Assembly: GCA_036496585.1 (NCBI GenBank)
Contig: DASXLB010000025.1
Span: forward strand, 1 to 33,029
From: Vicinamibacterales bacterium
GTDB taxonomy: Bacteria > Acidobacteriota > Vicinamibacteria > Vicinamibacterales > 2-12-FULL-66-21
Length of the DNA stretch: 33,029 nt
Direction of reading: 5' to 3'
Positions 7,919 through 16,845 of the stretch are shown piece by piece. Both the position numbers and the translations under genes were made by a program. Numbering within the stretch: the stretch's first letter is position 1; the number at the start of each line of letters is the position of its first letter. The notes under the pieces are model-generated. The model saw nothing but the letters and a program-made list of their open reading frames with translations, did no database searches and had not been told where the DNA came from.

Positions 7919-7949
7919 CTGAACCTCCTTGAAGTTCAGATGGATCTAC
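7909..7949 (-). promoter_or_regulatory. 16-bp hairpin enclosing the LysM gene ribosome binding site and start codon
   Basis: Arms 7909-7924 and 7934-7949 are perfect reverse complements (GTAGATCCATCTGAAC / GTTCAGATGGATCTAC). The 9-base loop reads TTCAAGGAG on the minus strand and holds most of the Shine-Dalgarno; the start codon and first three codons are in the 3' arm. No U-tract follows, which argues against a terminator. A translation switch is the simplest reading; an assembly artefact of inverted sequence is the alternative. Confidence 0.6.
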
Positions 7950-7960
7950 AAGGTCCGTGC

Positions 7961-8836
<876 letters not shown>

Positions 8837-9706
8837 TCACCGATCTCCAATGAGCCGGCCGTCTGTGTCCTCGGACATGGACACTCTGACGACCCGAACG
8901 GCGACGTCGGGCCGGTCAGTAATCAGGGCGTCGACTCTCCAGCCCAGCAGGCGGTGCATGTCCTGCTCCTCATCCACGGTCCACACCTTGACCGGCAGGC
9001 CCACCTCATGCGCGTCGCGGACGAATCGGCGCGACACGACGCGTGTGCGGCCCGCGAGCTCCGGCACCTGATATTCCTGGAACGCCGGATGCCGCACCGG
9101 CCAGCGCACCCACGACCGGTAGAGCGCCAGCCGCGTCTCCTCCCGCGACGAACCCGTGCGGATCGCCGGTTCATATGCCCTCGCCGCTCTCAGCACGCGG
9201 CTGCCGAACGAGCCGAGCGATACGCGATCGACGGCGCCGGCGGCCCGAACGGCGTCGATCGTCCGGCACGCCAGTTCGGGCTCGTTCAGCTTCAGCTCGA
9301 TGACGAAGAGCGCGGCCGGATACCGCCGCAGGACCTCGTCGAGTCGTGGGACGCCGCCGGCGAGACCCCGATAGGGACGGCTCCCGGGCTGGTCCGCCGG
9401 CTCCGCTGGCGACCCGGGCGGCGAGGGCGGACCGAAGTGATACCCCGCGTCCAGCCGGGCGAGCTCGTCGGCGGTAAGCGCCGCCAGCGGACCGCGGCCG
9501 TTGGTCGTCCGATCCAGCGTCGGGTCGTGGTGCACGACGACGACCCCGTCGCGCGAGAGATGGACGTCGAACTCGAGCCCGTCCGCGCCGAGCGATACGC
9601 CGTGATCGAACGCCAGCAGCGTGTTTTCCGGCCGCAGCGTCGATCCGCCGCGGTGCGCGTAGACCAGGGCCACGCTCGGCATCATACCGGGAGGCCGGAG
9701 CGACAT
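8837..9706 (-). CDS. Glycerophosphodiester phosphodiesterase
   Basis: Hydrolyses glycerophosphodiesters to sn-glycerol-3-phosphate and an alcohol; 289 residues from the start at 9706. Family motifs: AHRGG followed by PENTLLAFDHG, LEFDVHLSRDGVVVVHHDPTLDRTTNG with the metal-binding E, D and H residues, IELKLNE, and the C-terminal VKVWTVDEEQDMHRLLGWRV and DALITDRPD. The start was chosen because GGGAG lies 7 bases upstream; a second ATG at 9685, closer to the AHRGG motif, is possible. No signal peptide is evident, so it is probably cytoplasmic (UgpQ-like). It is divergent from the AAA ATPase gene. Confidence 0.93.
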   Translation of the reverse strand: MSLRPPGMMPSVALVYAHRGGSTLRPENTLLAFDHGVSLGADGLEFDVHLSRDGVVVVHHDPTLDRTTNGRGPLAALTADELARLDAGYHFGPPSPPGSPAEPADQPGSRPYRGLAGGVPRLDEVLRRYPAALFVIELKLNEPELACRTIDAVRAAGAVDRVSLGSFGSRVLRAARAYEPAIRTGSSREETRLALYRSWVRWPVRHPAFQEYQVPELAGRTRVVSRRFVRDAHEVGLPVKVWTVDEEQDMHRLLGWRVDALITDRPDVAVRVVRVSMSEDTDGRLIGDR

Positions 9707-9764
9707 TCCCACGCTCCCGAGGCGACAGCAGCCCAAGTCGATCGAACGCCGGTGCTAAGATTCG

Positions 9765-11264
9765 ATGATGACCCCCAAGGCTGCCACGCTCGGCGCGCTC
9801 AAGAAGGAGATCGAGGCGCGGCGCCTCGCGCGTCGGTCCGTCAAATCCGAGATCCGCGACAACCTCATCGAGAAGCTGCGCGCCGGCGAATCGCTCTTCC
9901 CCGGCATCATCGGCTACGACGACTCGGTCGTGCCGCAAGTCGTCAACGCGATCCTCTCGCGTCACAACTTCATCCTGCTCGGCCTGCGCGGCCAGGCGAA
10001 GACGCGCCTGCTGCGGGCGCTGACGTCGCTGCTCGACGAGTGGATGCCGGTCGTCCCGGGCTGCGAGATCCACGACGATCCGCTGGCGCCGCTCTGCAGC
10101 GCGTGCCGCGCGCGGGTGAAGGCCGACGGCGACGCGCTCCCGATCGACTGGCTGCACCGCGACGAGCGCTACGTCGAGAAGCTGGCCACGCCCGACGTGA
10201 CCATCGCCGACATGATTGGCGATCTCGATCCGATCAAGGCCGCGCGCGCCAGCCTGCAGCTCTCCGACGAATTGACGATGCACTACGGCCTGGTGCCGCG
10301 GGCGAACCGCGGCATCTTCGCGATCAACGAGCTGCCCGACCTCGCCGGCAAGATCCAGGTCGGGCTGTTCAACATCCTCCAGGAGGGGGACGTCCAGATC
10401 AAGGGTTACCCCGTCCGCCTGCCGCTCGACCTGCTGATGGTGTTCAGCGCCAACCCCGAGGACTACACCGCCCGCGGCAAGATCATCACGCCGCTGAAGG
10501 ACCGCATCGGCTCCGAGATCCGCACGCATTACCCGGCCAGCCGCCAGCAGGCGATGGCGATCACTCGGCAGGAGGCGTGGACGGATCGTCCGGCCTCGGA
10601 CGTCACGCCGCACGTGCCGGAATATGTGCGCGAGGTCGTCGAGGAGGTCGCGTTCCAGGCCCGGCAGGATCAGAAGATCGACAAGCGATCGGGGGTCAGC
10701 CAGCGGCTGCCCATCTCGCTGCTCGAGAACGTCGTCTCCAACGCCGAGCGCCGCGCGCTGGCGACCGGCGAGCGGACGGCGGTCCCGCGCGTCACCGACG
10801 TCTACGCTGCGATCCCGGCAATTACCGGCAAATTCGAGCTCGAATACGAGGGAGAGCTGAAAGGGGCCGACAACGTCGCGCGCGAGCTGATCCGCGGCGC
10901 CGTCTCGGCGATCTTCGACGGCTATTTCCCGAACGCCGATTTCCGCCAGATCACCGAGTGGTTCGATCTGGGCGGCAACCTGCAGATCGACGACTCGCTG
11001 GCCGCCGAGGCGCTGCTGGCGCGGGCGGGCGAGGTCCAGGGGCTGCACGAGGCGGCCCGCACGATCAACCGGCGCGCCGTCGGGCCGGAGCTCGCCGCGG
11101 CCGTCGACTTCGTGCTCGAGGGGCTCTACGCGCAGCGCAAGATCAGCCGGTCGCTCGAAGGACAGTTCCAGGCCGCCGAACAGCCGAAGCGTCCGCCGCG
11201 CAACGTCGATCAGCTCACCGAGCGGGACCTGCCGCTCGGCCACAAGAAGAAGTACTACAACTAG
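9765..11264 (+). CDS. MoxR/ChlI-like AAA ATPase, partner of a VWA protein
   Basis: AAA ATPase of 499 residues in the MoxR/magnesium-chelatase-I group. Walker A variant GLRGQAKT at 73-80; Walker B-like [12 protein letters not shown] at about 182-193, with Asn where Asp is usual; sensor segment [25 protein letters not shown] at about 226-250 (split here: [11 protein letters not shown], then [10 protein letters not shown]). Between Walker A and B is an insertion with three cysteines (C100, C111, C114; [11 protein letters not shown] then LCSAC), which may bind metal. The next gene encodes a VWA protein 35 bases downstream. AAA+VWA pairs of this type act as chaperones that insert metals or remodel enzymes or surface complexes; the client here is unknown. 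No clear Shine-Dalgarno precedes the ATG. Confidence 0.85.
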   Translation: MMTPKAATLGALKKEIEARRLARRSVKSEIRDNLIEKLRAGESLFPGIIGYDDSVVPQVVNAILSRHNFILLGLRGQAKTRLLRALTSLLDEWMPVVPGCEIHDDPLAPLCSACRARVKADGDALPIDWLHRDERYVEKLATPDVTIADMIGDLDPIKAARASLQLSDELTMHYGLVPRANRGIFAINELPDLAGKIQVGLFNILQEGDVQIKGYPVRLPLDLLMVFSANPEDYTARGKIITPLKDRIGSEIRTHYPASRQQAMAITRQEAWTDRPASDVTPHVPEYVREVVEEVAFQARQDQKIDKRSGVSQRLPISLLENVVSNAERRALATGERTAVPRVTDVYAAIPAITGKFELEYEGELKGADNVARELIRGAVSAIFDGYFPNADFRQITEWFDLGGNLQIDDSLAAEALLARAGEVQGLHEAARTINRRAVGPELAAAVDFVLEGLYAQRKISRSLEGQFQAAEQPKRPPRNVDQLTERDLPLGHKKKYYN

Positions 11265-11299
11265 CGAATGCCCATGAGGGTCACGGAAGAACCACGTCT

Positions 11300-12592
11300 G
11301 TGAAATATCGCTACTCGAAGTTCACCGGCGACGACCTCGACGATCTCGATCTCGAGGACCTGCTGTCGAAGCTCTCGGATCTGCTCCTCGGCAGCGGGTT
11401 CGATGACCCGTACGGCCTCCCCTACGGCGAGGATGACGAGGCCGGACATTCACGCCAGTCGCTGCACGACGCCATCCTGGAAGCGATCCTCAACGGCGGC
11501 ATGCTCTCGGAGGAGACGCTCGAGCGGCTACTCGGCAAGGACTGGCGCGACAGCGACGAGGCCGAACAGCGGCTCGATCAACTGATCGACAAGATCATCG
11601 AGAAGCTGCAGTCGCAGGGCTATCTGACGCAGCCGCCGCGCGACGAGGACGCGCCTCGCGAGGGCCAGTCCGGCGCCGGGATGGGGAACACCGAGCAGTA
11701 CCGCTTCGAAATCACCGACAAGAGCCTCGACTTCCTCGGCTACCGGGCGCTGCGCGACCTGCTCGGGTCGCTCGGCAAGAGCAGCCTCGGCCGCCACGAC
11801 ACCCGCGAAATGGCCACCGGCATCGAGGCCAGCGGCGCGTCGAAGAAGTACGAGTTCGGCGACACGATGAACCTGGATGCGAGCGCGACGATCCTGAACG
11901 CCGTGCTGCGCACACGCACGAAGGCCACGAAGGAGGGGAAGGACACGAAGGAGCTCGGGATAGCGGTCGACTATGAGGATCTGATGGTGGCGCAAGGCGA
12001 GTATCAGTCCTCCTGCGCGACGGTGCTGATGCTCGACTGCAGCCACAGCATGATCCTCTACGGCGAGGATCGGTTCACGCCTGCCAAGCGCGTCGCGCTG
12101 GCGCTCGCCAACCTGATCCGGATGCAGTATCCCGGCGACGCGCTGAAGGTCGTGCTCTTCCACGACTCGGCCGAGGAAATCCCGCTCGGCCAGCTGGCGC
12201 GCTCGAAGGTCGGCCCCTACTACACCAACACCCGCGAAGGGCTGCGACTGGCGCGCCGGATCCTCGAGCGGCAGCAGAAAGACATGCGGCAGATCGTCAT
12301 GATCACCGATGGCAAGCCGTCGGCGCTGACCCGCCCCGACGGGCGGATCTACCGCAACGCCTTCGGCCTCGACCCTTACATCGTCTCGGAGACCTTCGCC
12401 GAGGTGGCCGCGTGCCGCAAGGCGGGCATCCTGATCAACACGTTCATGCTGGCGCGCGACCCCGACCTCGTCAGCTTCGTCCGCAAGGTCGCGGAAATCT
12501 GCCACGGCAAGGCGTACTTCACGACGCCCCGCACGCTCGGCCGCTACGTGCTCATGGACTACATGGACAAGAAGACGCGCACCATTCACTGA
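11300..12592 (+). CDS. VWA domain protein, partner of the AAA ATPase
   Basis: Protein of 430 residues starting at GTG 11300, chosen because GGAAGA lies about 9 bases upstream and the open frame before it overlaps the ATPase gene. The N-terminal half is acidic ([20 protein letters not shown]) with a helical region. The C-terminal half is a von Willebrand A domain with the MIDAS motif D246-C-S-H-S250, followed by [12 protein letters not shown] and [12 protein letters not shown]. No signal peptide or membrane segment is seen, so it should work in the cytoplasm with the ATPase. A family B repeat inserts [14 protein letters not shown] at about 205-219, just before the VWA domain. Its start overlaps the stop of a 12-codon reading frame (11268-11303). 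Confidence 0.87.
   Translation: MKYRYSKFTGDDLDDLDLEDLLSKLSDLLLGSGFDDPYGLPYGEDDEAGHSRQSLHDAILEAILNGGMLSEETLERLLGKDWRDSDEAEQRLDQLIDKIIEKLQSQGYLTQPPRDEDAPREGQSGAGMGNTEQYRFEITDKSLDFLGYRALRDLLGSLGKSSLGRHDTREMATGIEASGASKKYEFGDTMNLDASATILNAVLRTRTKATKEGKDTKELGIAVDYEDLMVAQGEYQSSCATVLMLDCSHSMILYGEDRFTPAKRVALALANLIRMQYPGDALKVVLFHDSAEEIPLGQLARSKVGPYYTNTREGLRLARRILERQQKDMRQIVMITDGKPSALTRPDGRIYRNAFGLDPYIVSETFAEVAACRKAGILINTFMLARDPDLVSFVRKVAEICHGKAYFTTPRTLGRYVLMDYMDKKTRTIH
11914..11953 (+). repeat. In-frame family B repeat inside the VWA gene
   Basis: About four units of the type ACGAAGGCC / ACGAAGGAG / GGGAAGGAC / ACGAAGGAG, translated as [12 protein letters not shown]. Phase is AAG GAx xCG, as in lpd, aceF and the LON gene. 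It lies between the N-terminal region and the VWA domain. Confidence 0.75.
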
Positions 12593-12599
12593 AGCCTGT

Positions 12600-12760
12600 T
12601 ATTGCAGACTGGAGATTGCAGAGTGCCGATTGCAGTGGGGATTCTCGATTGGGGATTGGATTGGCGATTGGACAGTTTCCAATCAACACTCTCCAATCCA
12701 ATCCTCATTCCCGCAATCCCCAATCCAATCGGCATTCTGCACTCGGCGCTGGGCAATTGA
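12600..12760. repeat. GATTG-type palindromic repeat array (family C) before the LON gene
   Basis: AT-richer spacer built from short GATTG / GGGATTGG / GAGTGCC units on the left and their reverse complements on the right. Arm pairs: 12618-12632 (GCAGAGTGCCGATTG) with 12726-12740 (one mismatch), and 12653-12664 with 12693-12704 (GGATTGGATTGG, perfect). It shares an exact 19-mer (12614-12632) with the array at 25092-25265. It ends directly against the LON start codon, leaving no recognisable Shine-Dalgarno. Confidence 0.85.
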
Positions 12761-12761
12761 T

Positions 12762-13427
12762 ATGTTGCCTCCCACCATTCCCGTCTTCCCCCTGCCCAAC
12801 GTGGTGCTGTTCCCCAATGTGTTCCTGCCCCTCCACATTTTCGAGCCGCGCTATCGGCAGATGGTGGACGACGCGCTGAAGGGGGACCGCATCATCGGCA
12901 TGGTGCTGCTGCAGCCGGGATGGGAAGGACAGTACGACGCGACGCCGCCGGTCTACCCGATTGGCTGCGCGGGAGTGATCACCCACGCCGAGCGGCTTCC
13001 CGACGGCCGCTTCAACATCGTCCTGCGCGGCATGGAGAAGTTCCGGATCCGCGGCGAGGACGACGGAGGCCTCTACCGCGTGGCGCAGGTCGAGCCCGTG
13101 TTCGAGCCCGCGCCCGAGAGCCTGCGCGACGCGATGCGGCCGCACCGCCAGCGACTCGAGGCCCTGCTGGTGCCGCAGCCCGTGAGCACGAAAAGCACGA
13201 AGGACACGAAGGAGACGAAGGACGCGAAGGAGACGAAGGTGCCCAGCTCGATGGCCGACGAGGATCTCGTCAACGCCCTCGCGCAGTACCTCGAATTCGA
13301 GCCTGTCGAGAAACAGGCCCTCCTCGAACGCGACGGCCTGCTCGAGCGCTGCCGATCACTTATCGAGCTGCTGGAAATGAAAGTACTCGTCGCCAGACAC
13401 CCGTGGAACCGGGAGGGAACAAACTGA
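12762..13427 (+). CDS. Stand-alone LON N-terminal substrate-binding domain protein
   Basis: Protein of 221 residues homologous to the N-terminal (PUA-like) substrate-binding domain of Lon protease, without ATPase or protease domains. Typical motifs: PVFPLPNVVLFPNVFLPLHI, FEPRYRQMVDDAL, GMVLLQPGW, PIGCAGVITHAERLPDGRFN, IVLRGMEKFRI. It ends with a short helical region (LVNALAQYLEFEPVEKQALL). Between the beta domain and that helical region is a 9-nt-repeat insertion (STKSTKDTKETKDAKETK). The molecular function of these free LON-domain proteins is not established. It follows the VWA gene on the same strand but is separated by a repeat-filled spacer of 169 bases. Confidence 0.88.
   Translation: MLPPTIPVFPLPNVVLFPNVFLPLHIFEPRYRQMVDDALKGDRIIGMVLLQPGWEGQYDATPPVYPIGCAGVITHAERLPDGRFNIVLRGMEKFRIRGEDDGGLYRVAQVEPVFEPAPESLRDAMRPHRQRLEALLVPQPVSTKSTKDTKETKDAKETKVPSSMADEDLVNALAQYLEFEPVEKQALLERDGLLERCRSLIELLEMKVLVARHPWNREGTN
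13186..13240 (+). repeat. In-frame family B repeat inside the LON gene
   Basis: The longest simple copy of this family: ACGAAGGAC / ACGAAGGAG / ACGAAGGAC / GCGAAGGAG / ACGAAGGTG units with a period of 9. It translates as alternating Thr/Ala-Lys-Glu/Asp and sits at the junction between two structural parts of the protein. Confidence 0.82.
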
Positions 13428-13441
13428 GAATGTGAAAATCA

Positions 13442-14101
13442 TCAGCGCTTTTTTGTCGGCGCTGATCCAGGTTTGTATTCGAACAGGATGTTGCTGACGA
13501 TTGCGACGGGGCGGCCGGGCATCACGACGGTGGCGTGGCCGGCGGGGGTCAGCGCGTCGAGCGTTTCGCCGAGCACGCTCACCTGATCGACGTTGGCCGG
13601 CACCTCGACGAGGACCGGCTCGCGGCCGGCGGGCGCGACGGCTTTGAGGCCGCCGCCGCTGCCGCCGCCGATGCGGTCGAAGAGATCGGATCCCGAGCGG
13701 AATTCCGCTTCGACCGCCCCCCGCGCCAGCAGATCCCCCTTCATCGTCAGCACGCCGACGGCGGCGCGGTAGCGCGCGTAGGCTTTGCCGCTCTTCATCT
13801 CGTCTTCCGAATACAGGTGACGCGCGTGCAAGTCGAAACTGAGCGTGCCGGCGCCGGCGTGCGGCGGCAGCGTGATGACGATCCCCTGCGCCGGATCGCG
13901 GCCGGCGGGCACGTCGCAGAAGCTGCGGACGGTCTTGACGCCCATGCCGATGAGCGACGGGCAGGCGGTCTCGGGAGTCGCCGTCTTGGTGGCGACCGGC
14001 TTGGCTGCGGACTTCTTGGTGGCGACCTGCTTCTTCTGGTCGGCGGGCGAGGTGGCAAGCGCGGCCGCCAGTGCGACCGCGCCGAACGTGACGACGCGCA
14101 T
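13442..14101 (-). CDS. Exported protein of unknown function
   Basis: Protein of 219 residues that I do not recognise. The N-terminus is a signal peptide (MRVVTFGAVALAAALATSPA), followed by a Lys/Thr/Ala-rich stretch (QKKQVATKKSAAKPVATKTA) and a folded region with two cysteines near its start (CPSLIGMGVKTVRSFCDVPA). The remainder is beta-rich by pattern (GIVITLPPHAGAGTLSFDLH). The start codon is 4 bases after the stop of the binding-protein gene, so it is probably the last gene of the folE operon. The gene ends 14 bases from the convergent LON gene. Confidence 0.75.
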   Translation of the reverse strand: MRVVTFGAVALAAALATSPADQKKQVATKKSAAKPVATKTATPETACPSLIGMGVKTVRSFCDVPAGRDPAQGIVITLPPHAGAGTLSFDLHARHLYSEDEMKSGKAYARYRAAVGVLTMKGDLLARGAVEAEFRSGSDLFDRIGGGSGGGLKAVAPAGREPVLVEVPANVDQVSVLGETLDALTPAGHATVVMPGRPVAIVSNILFEYKPGSAPTKKR

Positions 14102-14105
14102 GGTC

Positions 14106-14915
14106 TCAGTATAGAGGCGCGCGCCGCGGCGCCGACGCGGCGGCGTCGAGAATCCGCCGCAGCTCGCGCACGCCGTCGGTGAGCGAGGCCGGCCCCGGCT
14201 GCAGGATGATGCTCGACGGAATCTCGTGCACCTGGCCGCTGCGCACTGCGGCGACGCCATCCCAGCCGGCCCGGGCAGTGATCGTGGCCTTCCTGACCCG
14301 CTTGCCGCACCACGACGCGACGATGACATCTGGATTGCGCGCAGCGACCTCCGCCGCATCCACGATCCGCCCCTTGGCGAGGGGCCGGTCGCGGAGCTCG
14401 GGGAAGATCGGCTCGCCTCCCGCAATCTCGACGAGCTCCTCGACCCACCGGATCCCCGAGATCAGCGGATCGGGCCACTCTTCGAAGAACACGCGCGGGC
14501 GCTGAGCGCGAGGCGCGAGGCGCGGCGCGATCTCGTCGAGCCCCCGCTGGATGTCGGCCGCCAGCGCGTGGGCCTTGTCGGCGCAGCCGACCAGCGCGCC
14601 GACGATCCGGACCATCTGCAGGATCTCGGCGACGCTCCGCTGGTTGAAGGTGTAGACGGCATGGCCGCGGCGAATCAGCTCGCGGGCGATGTCGGCCTGC
14701 AGGTCGGAGAAGGCCAGCACCAGGTCGGGGCGCAGCGCGTCGATCCTGTCCAGATTCGCGCTGAGGAAGGCCGAGACCCTCGGCTTGCGCCGCGCCTCGG
14801 GTGGGCGCACCGTGTAGGCCGACACGCCGACGACGCGATCCCCTTCGCCGAGGAGATACAGCGTCTCGGTCGTCTCCTCCGTCAGACAGACGATGCGGGC
14901 TGGGTAGTCGGCCAC
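14106..14915 (-). CDS. BtuF-like (TroA-fold) substrate-binding protein
   Basis: Protein of 269 residues similar to the vitamin B12/iron-siderophore binding proteins of ABC importers: [60 protein letters not shown], then [20 protein letters not shown] and the C-terminal lobe. The start is placed at GTG 14915, overlapping the last 34 bases of folE, because the conserved fold begins right after it. There is no signal peptide, unlike true periplasmic BtuF. It may act in the cytoplasm, for example on a corrinoid, or an upstream start could be missed; no importer genes are nearby. The ligand is not shown by the sequence. Confidence 0.8.
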   Translation of the reverse strand: MADYPARIVCLTEETTETLYLLGEGDRVVGVSAYTVRPPEARRKPRVSAFLSANLDRIDALRPDLVLAFSDLQADIARELIRRGHAVYTFNQRSVAEILQMVRIVGALVGCADKAHALAADIQRGLDEIAPRLAPRAQRPRVFFEEWPDPLISGIRWVEELVEIAGGEPIFPELRDRPLAKGRIVDAAEVAARNPDVIVASWCGKRVRKATITARAGWDGVAAVRSGQVHEIPSSIILQPGPASLTDGVRELRRILDAAASAPRRAPLY

Positions 14916-15487
14916 GGCGCCGGGCGGGCGTTCAGATCCGGACGGCGGATCAGTTCGAGAAACTCCGCGCGCGTGCGGGCATCGCTCCGGAAGCCGCCGA
15001 GCATCGCGCTGGTGACCGCAAACGAGTTCTGTTTCTCGACGCCGCGCATCGCCATGCACAGGTGGGTGGCTTCGATCACCACCGCGACGCCGAGCGGGTC
15101 GATCTTCTCCTTGATGGTCGCGGCGATCTGGTTGGTCATGCGTTCCTGGATCTGCAGGCGTCGCGCGAAGACCTCGACGAGGCGCGGAATCTTGCTCAGG
15201 CCGACCACCTTCCCGTTGGGAATGTAGGCGATATGGCAGCGCCCGAAGAACGGCAGCAGGTGGTGCTCGCAGAGACTGTAGAAGTCGATGTCCCTGACGA
15301 TTACCATCTCGTTATAATCGACGGTGAACAGCGCGTTGTTCAGCACGGTGTCGACGTCGGCGGTGTAGCCGCTCGTCAGGAACCGGAGCGCCTTCTCGAC
15401 GCGCTTCGGCGTGTCGACCAGCCCTTCGCGCGACGGATCCTCGCCCAGTTCCGCGAGAAGCTCCCGTATGAGTGCCTGCATTCTCAT
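14882..15487 (-). CDS. folE: GTP cyclohydrolase I
   Basis: Converts GTP to 7,8-dihydroneopterin triphosphate, the first step to folate or pterins. It has 201 residues from ATG 15487, with AGGT about 7 bases upstream; another ATG follows two codons later. Zinc ligands are visible: C73 and H76 in [20 protein letters not shown], and C144 in [12 protein letters not shown]. Other family features are [31 protein letters not shown] and the RT/RAEFL C-terminus. It is the first gene of a three-gene minus-strand unit. Its 5' end overlaps the start of the divergent TPR gene by about 20 bases. Confidence 0.96.
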   Translation of the reverse strand: MRMQALIRELLAELGEDPSREGLVDTPKRVEKALRFLTSGYTADVDTVLNNALFTVDYNEMVIVRDIDFYSLCEHHLLPFFGRCHIAYIPNGKVVGLSKIPRLVEVFARRLQIQERMTNQIAATIKEKIDPLGVAVVIEATHLCMAMRGVEKQNSFAVTSAMLGGFRSDARTRAEFLELIRRPDLNARPAPWPTTQPASSV

Positions 15488-16199
15488 ATTGTACCTGCTC
15501 CCTTTGATGCCGCCGGCGGCACCCCCGTTCCGCGCGATCCCGCAGGACGACCCCGACACGCTGTATGCGCAGCGGACCGATCCGGCATCCGCGCAGCGGG
15601 CGGTGCAGGTCTGGGCTGCCCGTCTCGCCGCCAACGGACGCGACTTCGAGTCGGCGTGGAAGCTGGCGCGTGCGCGCTACTGGCTCGGCACGCACGGCGC
15701 CGACACCGATCGCAAGTCGAACCTCGATGCGGGCATCACCGCGGGACGCGCGGCGATCGCGGTCGAACCGAACCGGCCCGAGGGACATTTCTGGGTGGCG
15801 GCCAACATGGGCGCGCTCGCCGAGTCGTTCGGTCTCCGCCAGGGACTGAAATACCGCGGCGACATCAGGGCCGAGTTGGAAACGGTCCTGCGCCTCGAGC
15901 CGGCCTTTCAGCAGGGATCCGCCGACCGCGCGCTCGGCCGCTGGTACTTCAAGGTGCCGGGGCTCTTCGGCGGCAGCACGCAGAAGTCCGAGGAGCACCT
16001 GCGCAAGTCGCTGATCTACAACCCGAACAGTACGGTGTCGCTCTACTTCCTCGCCGAAACGCTGATCGACGAAAAGAAGAAGGACGAGGCGCGCGCCCTC
16101 CTGACTCGCGCGATCGAGGCCCCTCTCGATCCCGAGTGGACACCCGAGGACAACGACTTCAAGCAGAAGGCCCGTCGGCTCATGCGCGAGATCCAGTAG
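15468..16199 (+). CDS. Exported TPR protein, TRAP-transporter T-component (TatT)-like
   Basis: Protein of 243 residues with an N-terminal hydrophobic signal ([20 protein letters not shown]) followed by helical repeats. Features such as [71 protein letters not shown] and [20 protein letters not shown] resemble TatT-type TPR proteins, which are periplasmic partners of some TRAP transporters; none is present nearby. The start was chosen at ATG 15468, which overlaps the divergent folE start; a TTG at 15504 is the alternative. It is 7 bases before the VKOR gene and probably cotranscribed with it. Confidence 0.8.
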   Translation: MSACILILYLLPLMPPAAPPFRAIPQDDPDTLYAQRTDPASAQRAVQVWAARLAANGRDFESAWKLARARYWLGTHGADTDRKSNLDAGITAGRAAIAVEPNRPEGHFWVAANMGALAESFGLRQGLKYRGDIRAELETVLRLEPAFQQGSADRALGRWYFKVPGLFGGSTQKSEEHLRKSLIYNPNSTVSLYFLAETLIDEKKKDEARALLTRAIEAPLDPEWTPEDNDFKQKARRLMREIQ

Positions 16200-16206
16200 C
16201 CACCAC

Positions 16207-16626
16207 ATGCTCCTATCTTTTCTGACCTGGATCGCGCTCGCCGCGGGCGCCGCCGCGGCGTCGGCCGCGCTCTACGGCCACTACCGGGTGCTGCCGGCGT
16301 GGCTGACCGGCCCGGAGGTCTGCCTCATGGAAGACGGAGGCTGCGCCGTGCTCTTCCGAACGCCCCGCGCGTCGCTGCTGGGCGTCCCCAACGCGCTGCT
16401 CGGACTGCTGCTGTACGTCCTCCTGTCCGCGGGGCTGCTGCTCGGGTGGCCGCCGCCGCTGATGCTCGCGATGGTGCTGCCGGCGATCGCGATGAGCGCC
16501 TTTCTTGGATGGGGTCTGTGGACGCGCCGCCTGCAGTGCCGGATCTGCTGGACCGGGCACGCCGCCAACCTCGTGCTCGCCGTCACCCTCTTCTGGCGCG
16601 TCCTCCCGATCCTCCAGGCCCGCTGA
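16207..16626 (+). CDS. VKOR-family membrane thiol oxidoreductase
   Basis: Integral membrane protein of 139 residues with about four hydrophobic segments (near 3-22, 58-78, 83-103 and 119-137). The vitamin K epoxide reductase pattern is present: loop cysteines C39 and C46 (EVCLMEDGGCAVLF), Ser56, the GVPNALLGLLLYVLL segment, and the active-site pair C111-R-I-C114 followed by WTGH. Bacterial VKORs oxidise a periplasmic thiol partner and pass electrons to quinone, replacing DsbB. No DsbA-like partner is fused or adjacent. It follows the TPR gene closely. Confidence 0.85.
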   Translation: MLLSFLTWIALAAGAAAASAALYGHYRVLPAWLTGPEVCLMEDGGCAVLFRTPRASLLGVPNALLGLLLYVLLSAGLLLGWPPPLMLAMVLPAIAMSAFLGWGLWTRRLQCRICWTGHAANLVLAVTLFWRVLPILQAR

Positions 16627-16649
16627 ACCCTCGCCCGCGGCGGCCGTGC

Positions 16650-16830
16650 GCGCTGAGGCAGGCCAAAATGGCGAGGCAGGCCAAAATGGCCTGCGCTACA
16701 GCGAACGCTCTCGCGAAACTGTCGTGAACGCTCTCGTAGCGCAGACCTTCAGGTCTGCCTCGGCAGGCCAAAATGGCCTGCGCTACACCGAACGCTCTCG
16801 TAGCGCAGACCTTCAGGTCTGCCTCGGCAC
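16650..16830. repeat. REP-like palindrome array (family D) between convergent genes
   Basis: Two palindromes alternate: GCAGGCCAAAATGGCCTGC (16676-16694 and 16763-16781, with a partial copy near 16657) and GCAGACCTTCAGGTCTGC (16741-16758 and 16805-16822). They are joined by a shared spacer containing CGAACGCTCTCGTAGC. The second part is a tandem duplication with a 64-base period. Position between the convergent VKOR and thiolase genes suggests a role in transcript ends or as a nuclease barrier; this is inference by analogy with REP/BIME elements. Confidence 0.85.
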
Positions 16831-16845
16831 GACCAGACAATGCCG

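Noticed and set aside
8954-11299. Very long plus-strand open frame leading into the VWA gene
   Set aside because: It is out of frame with the ATPase gene and antisense to the GDPD gene; Arg/Ala-rich composition shows it is a high-GC shadow. Only the part from GTG 11300 is real.
12600-12760. CRISPR array
   Set aside because: Units are short, degenerate and inverted, without regular spacers; no cas genes are present. The same applies to 1284-1476, 2849-3035, 16650-16830 and 25092-25265.
13441-13466. Hairpin ATCAGCGC / GCGCTGAT at the LON/exported-protein junction as a terminator
   Set aside because: The T-run lies in the loop, not after the stem, and most of it is coding sequence of the minus-strand gene.
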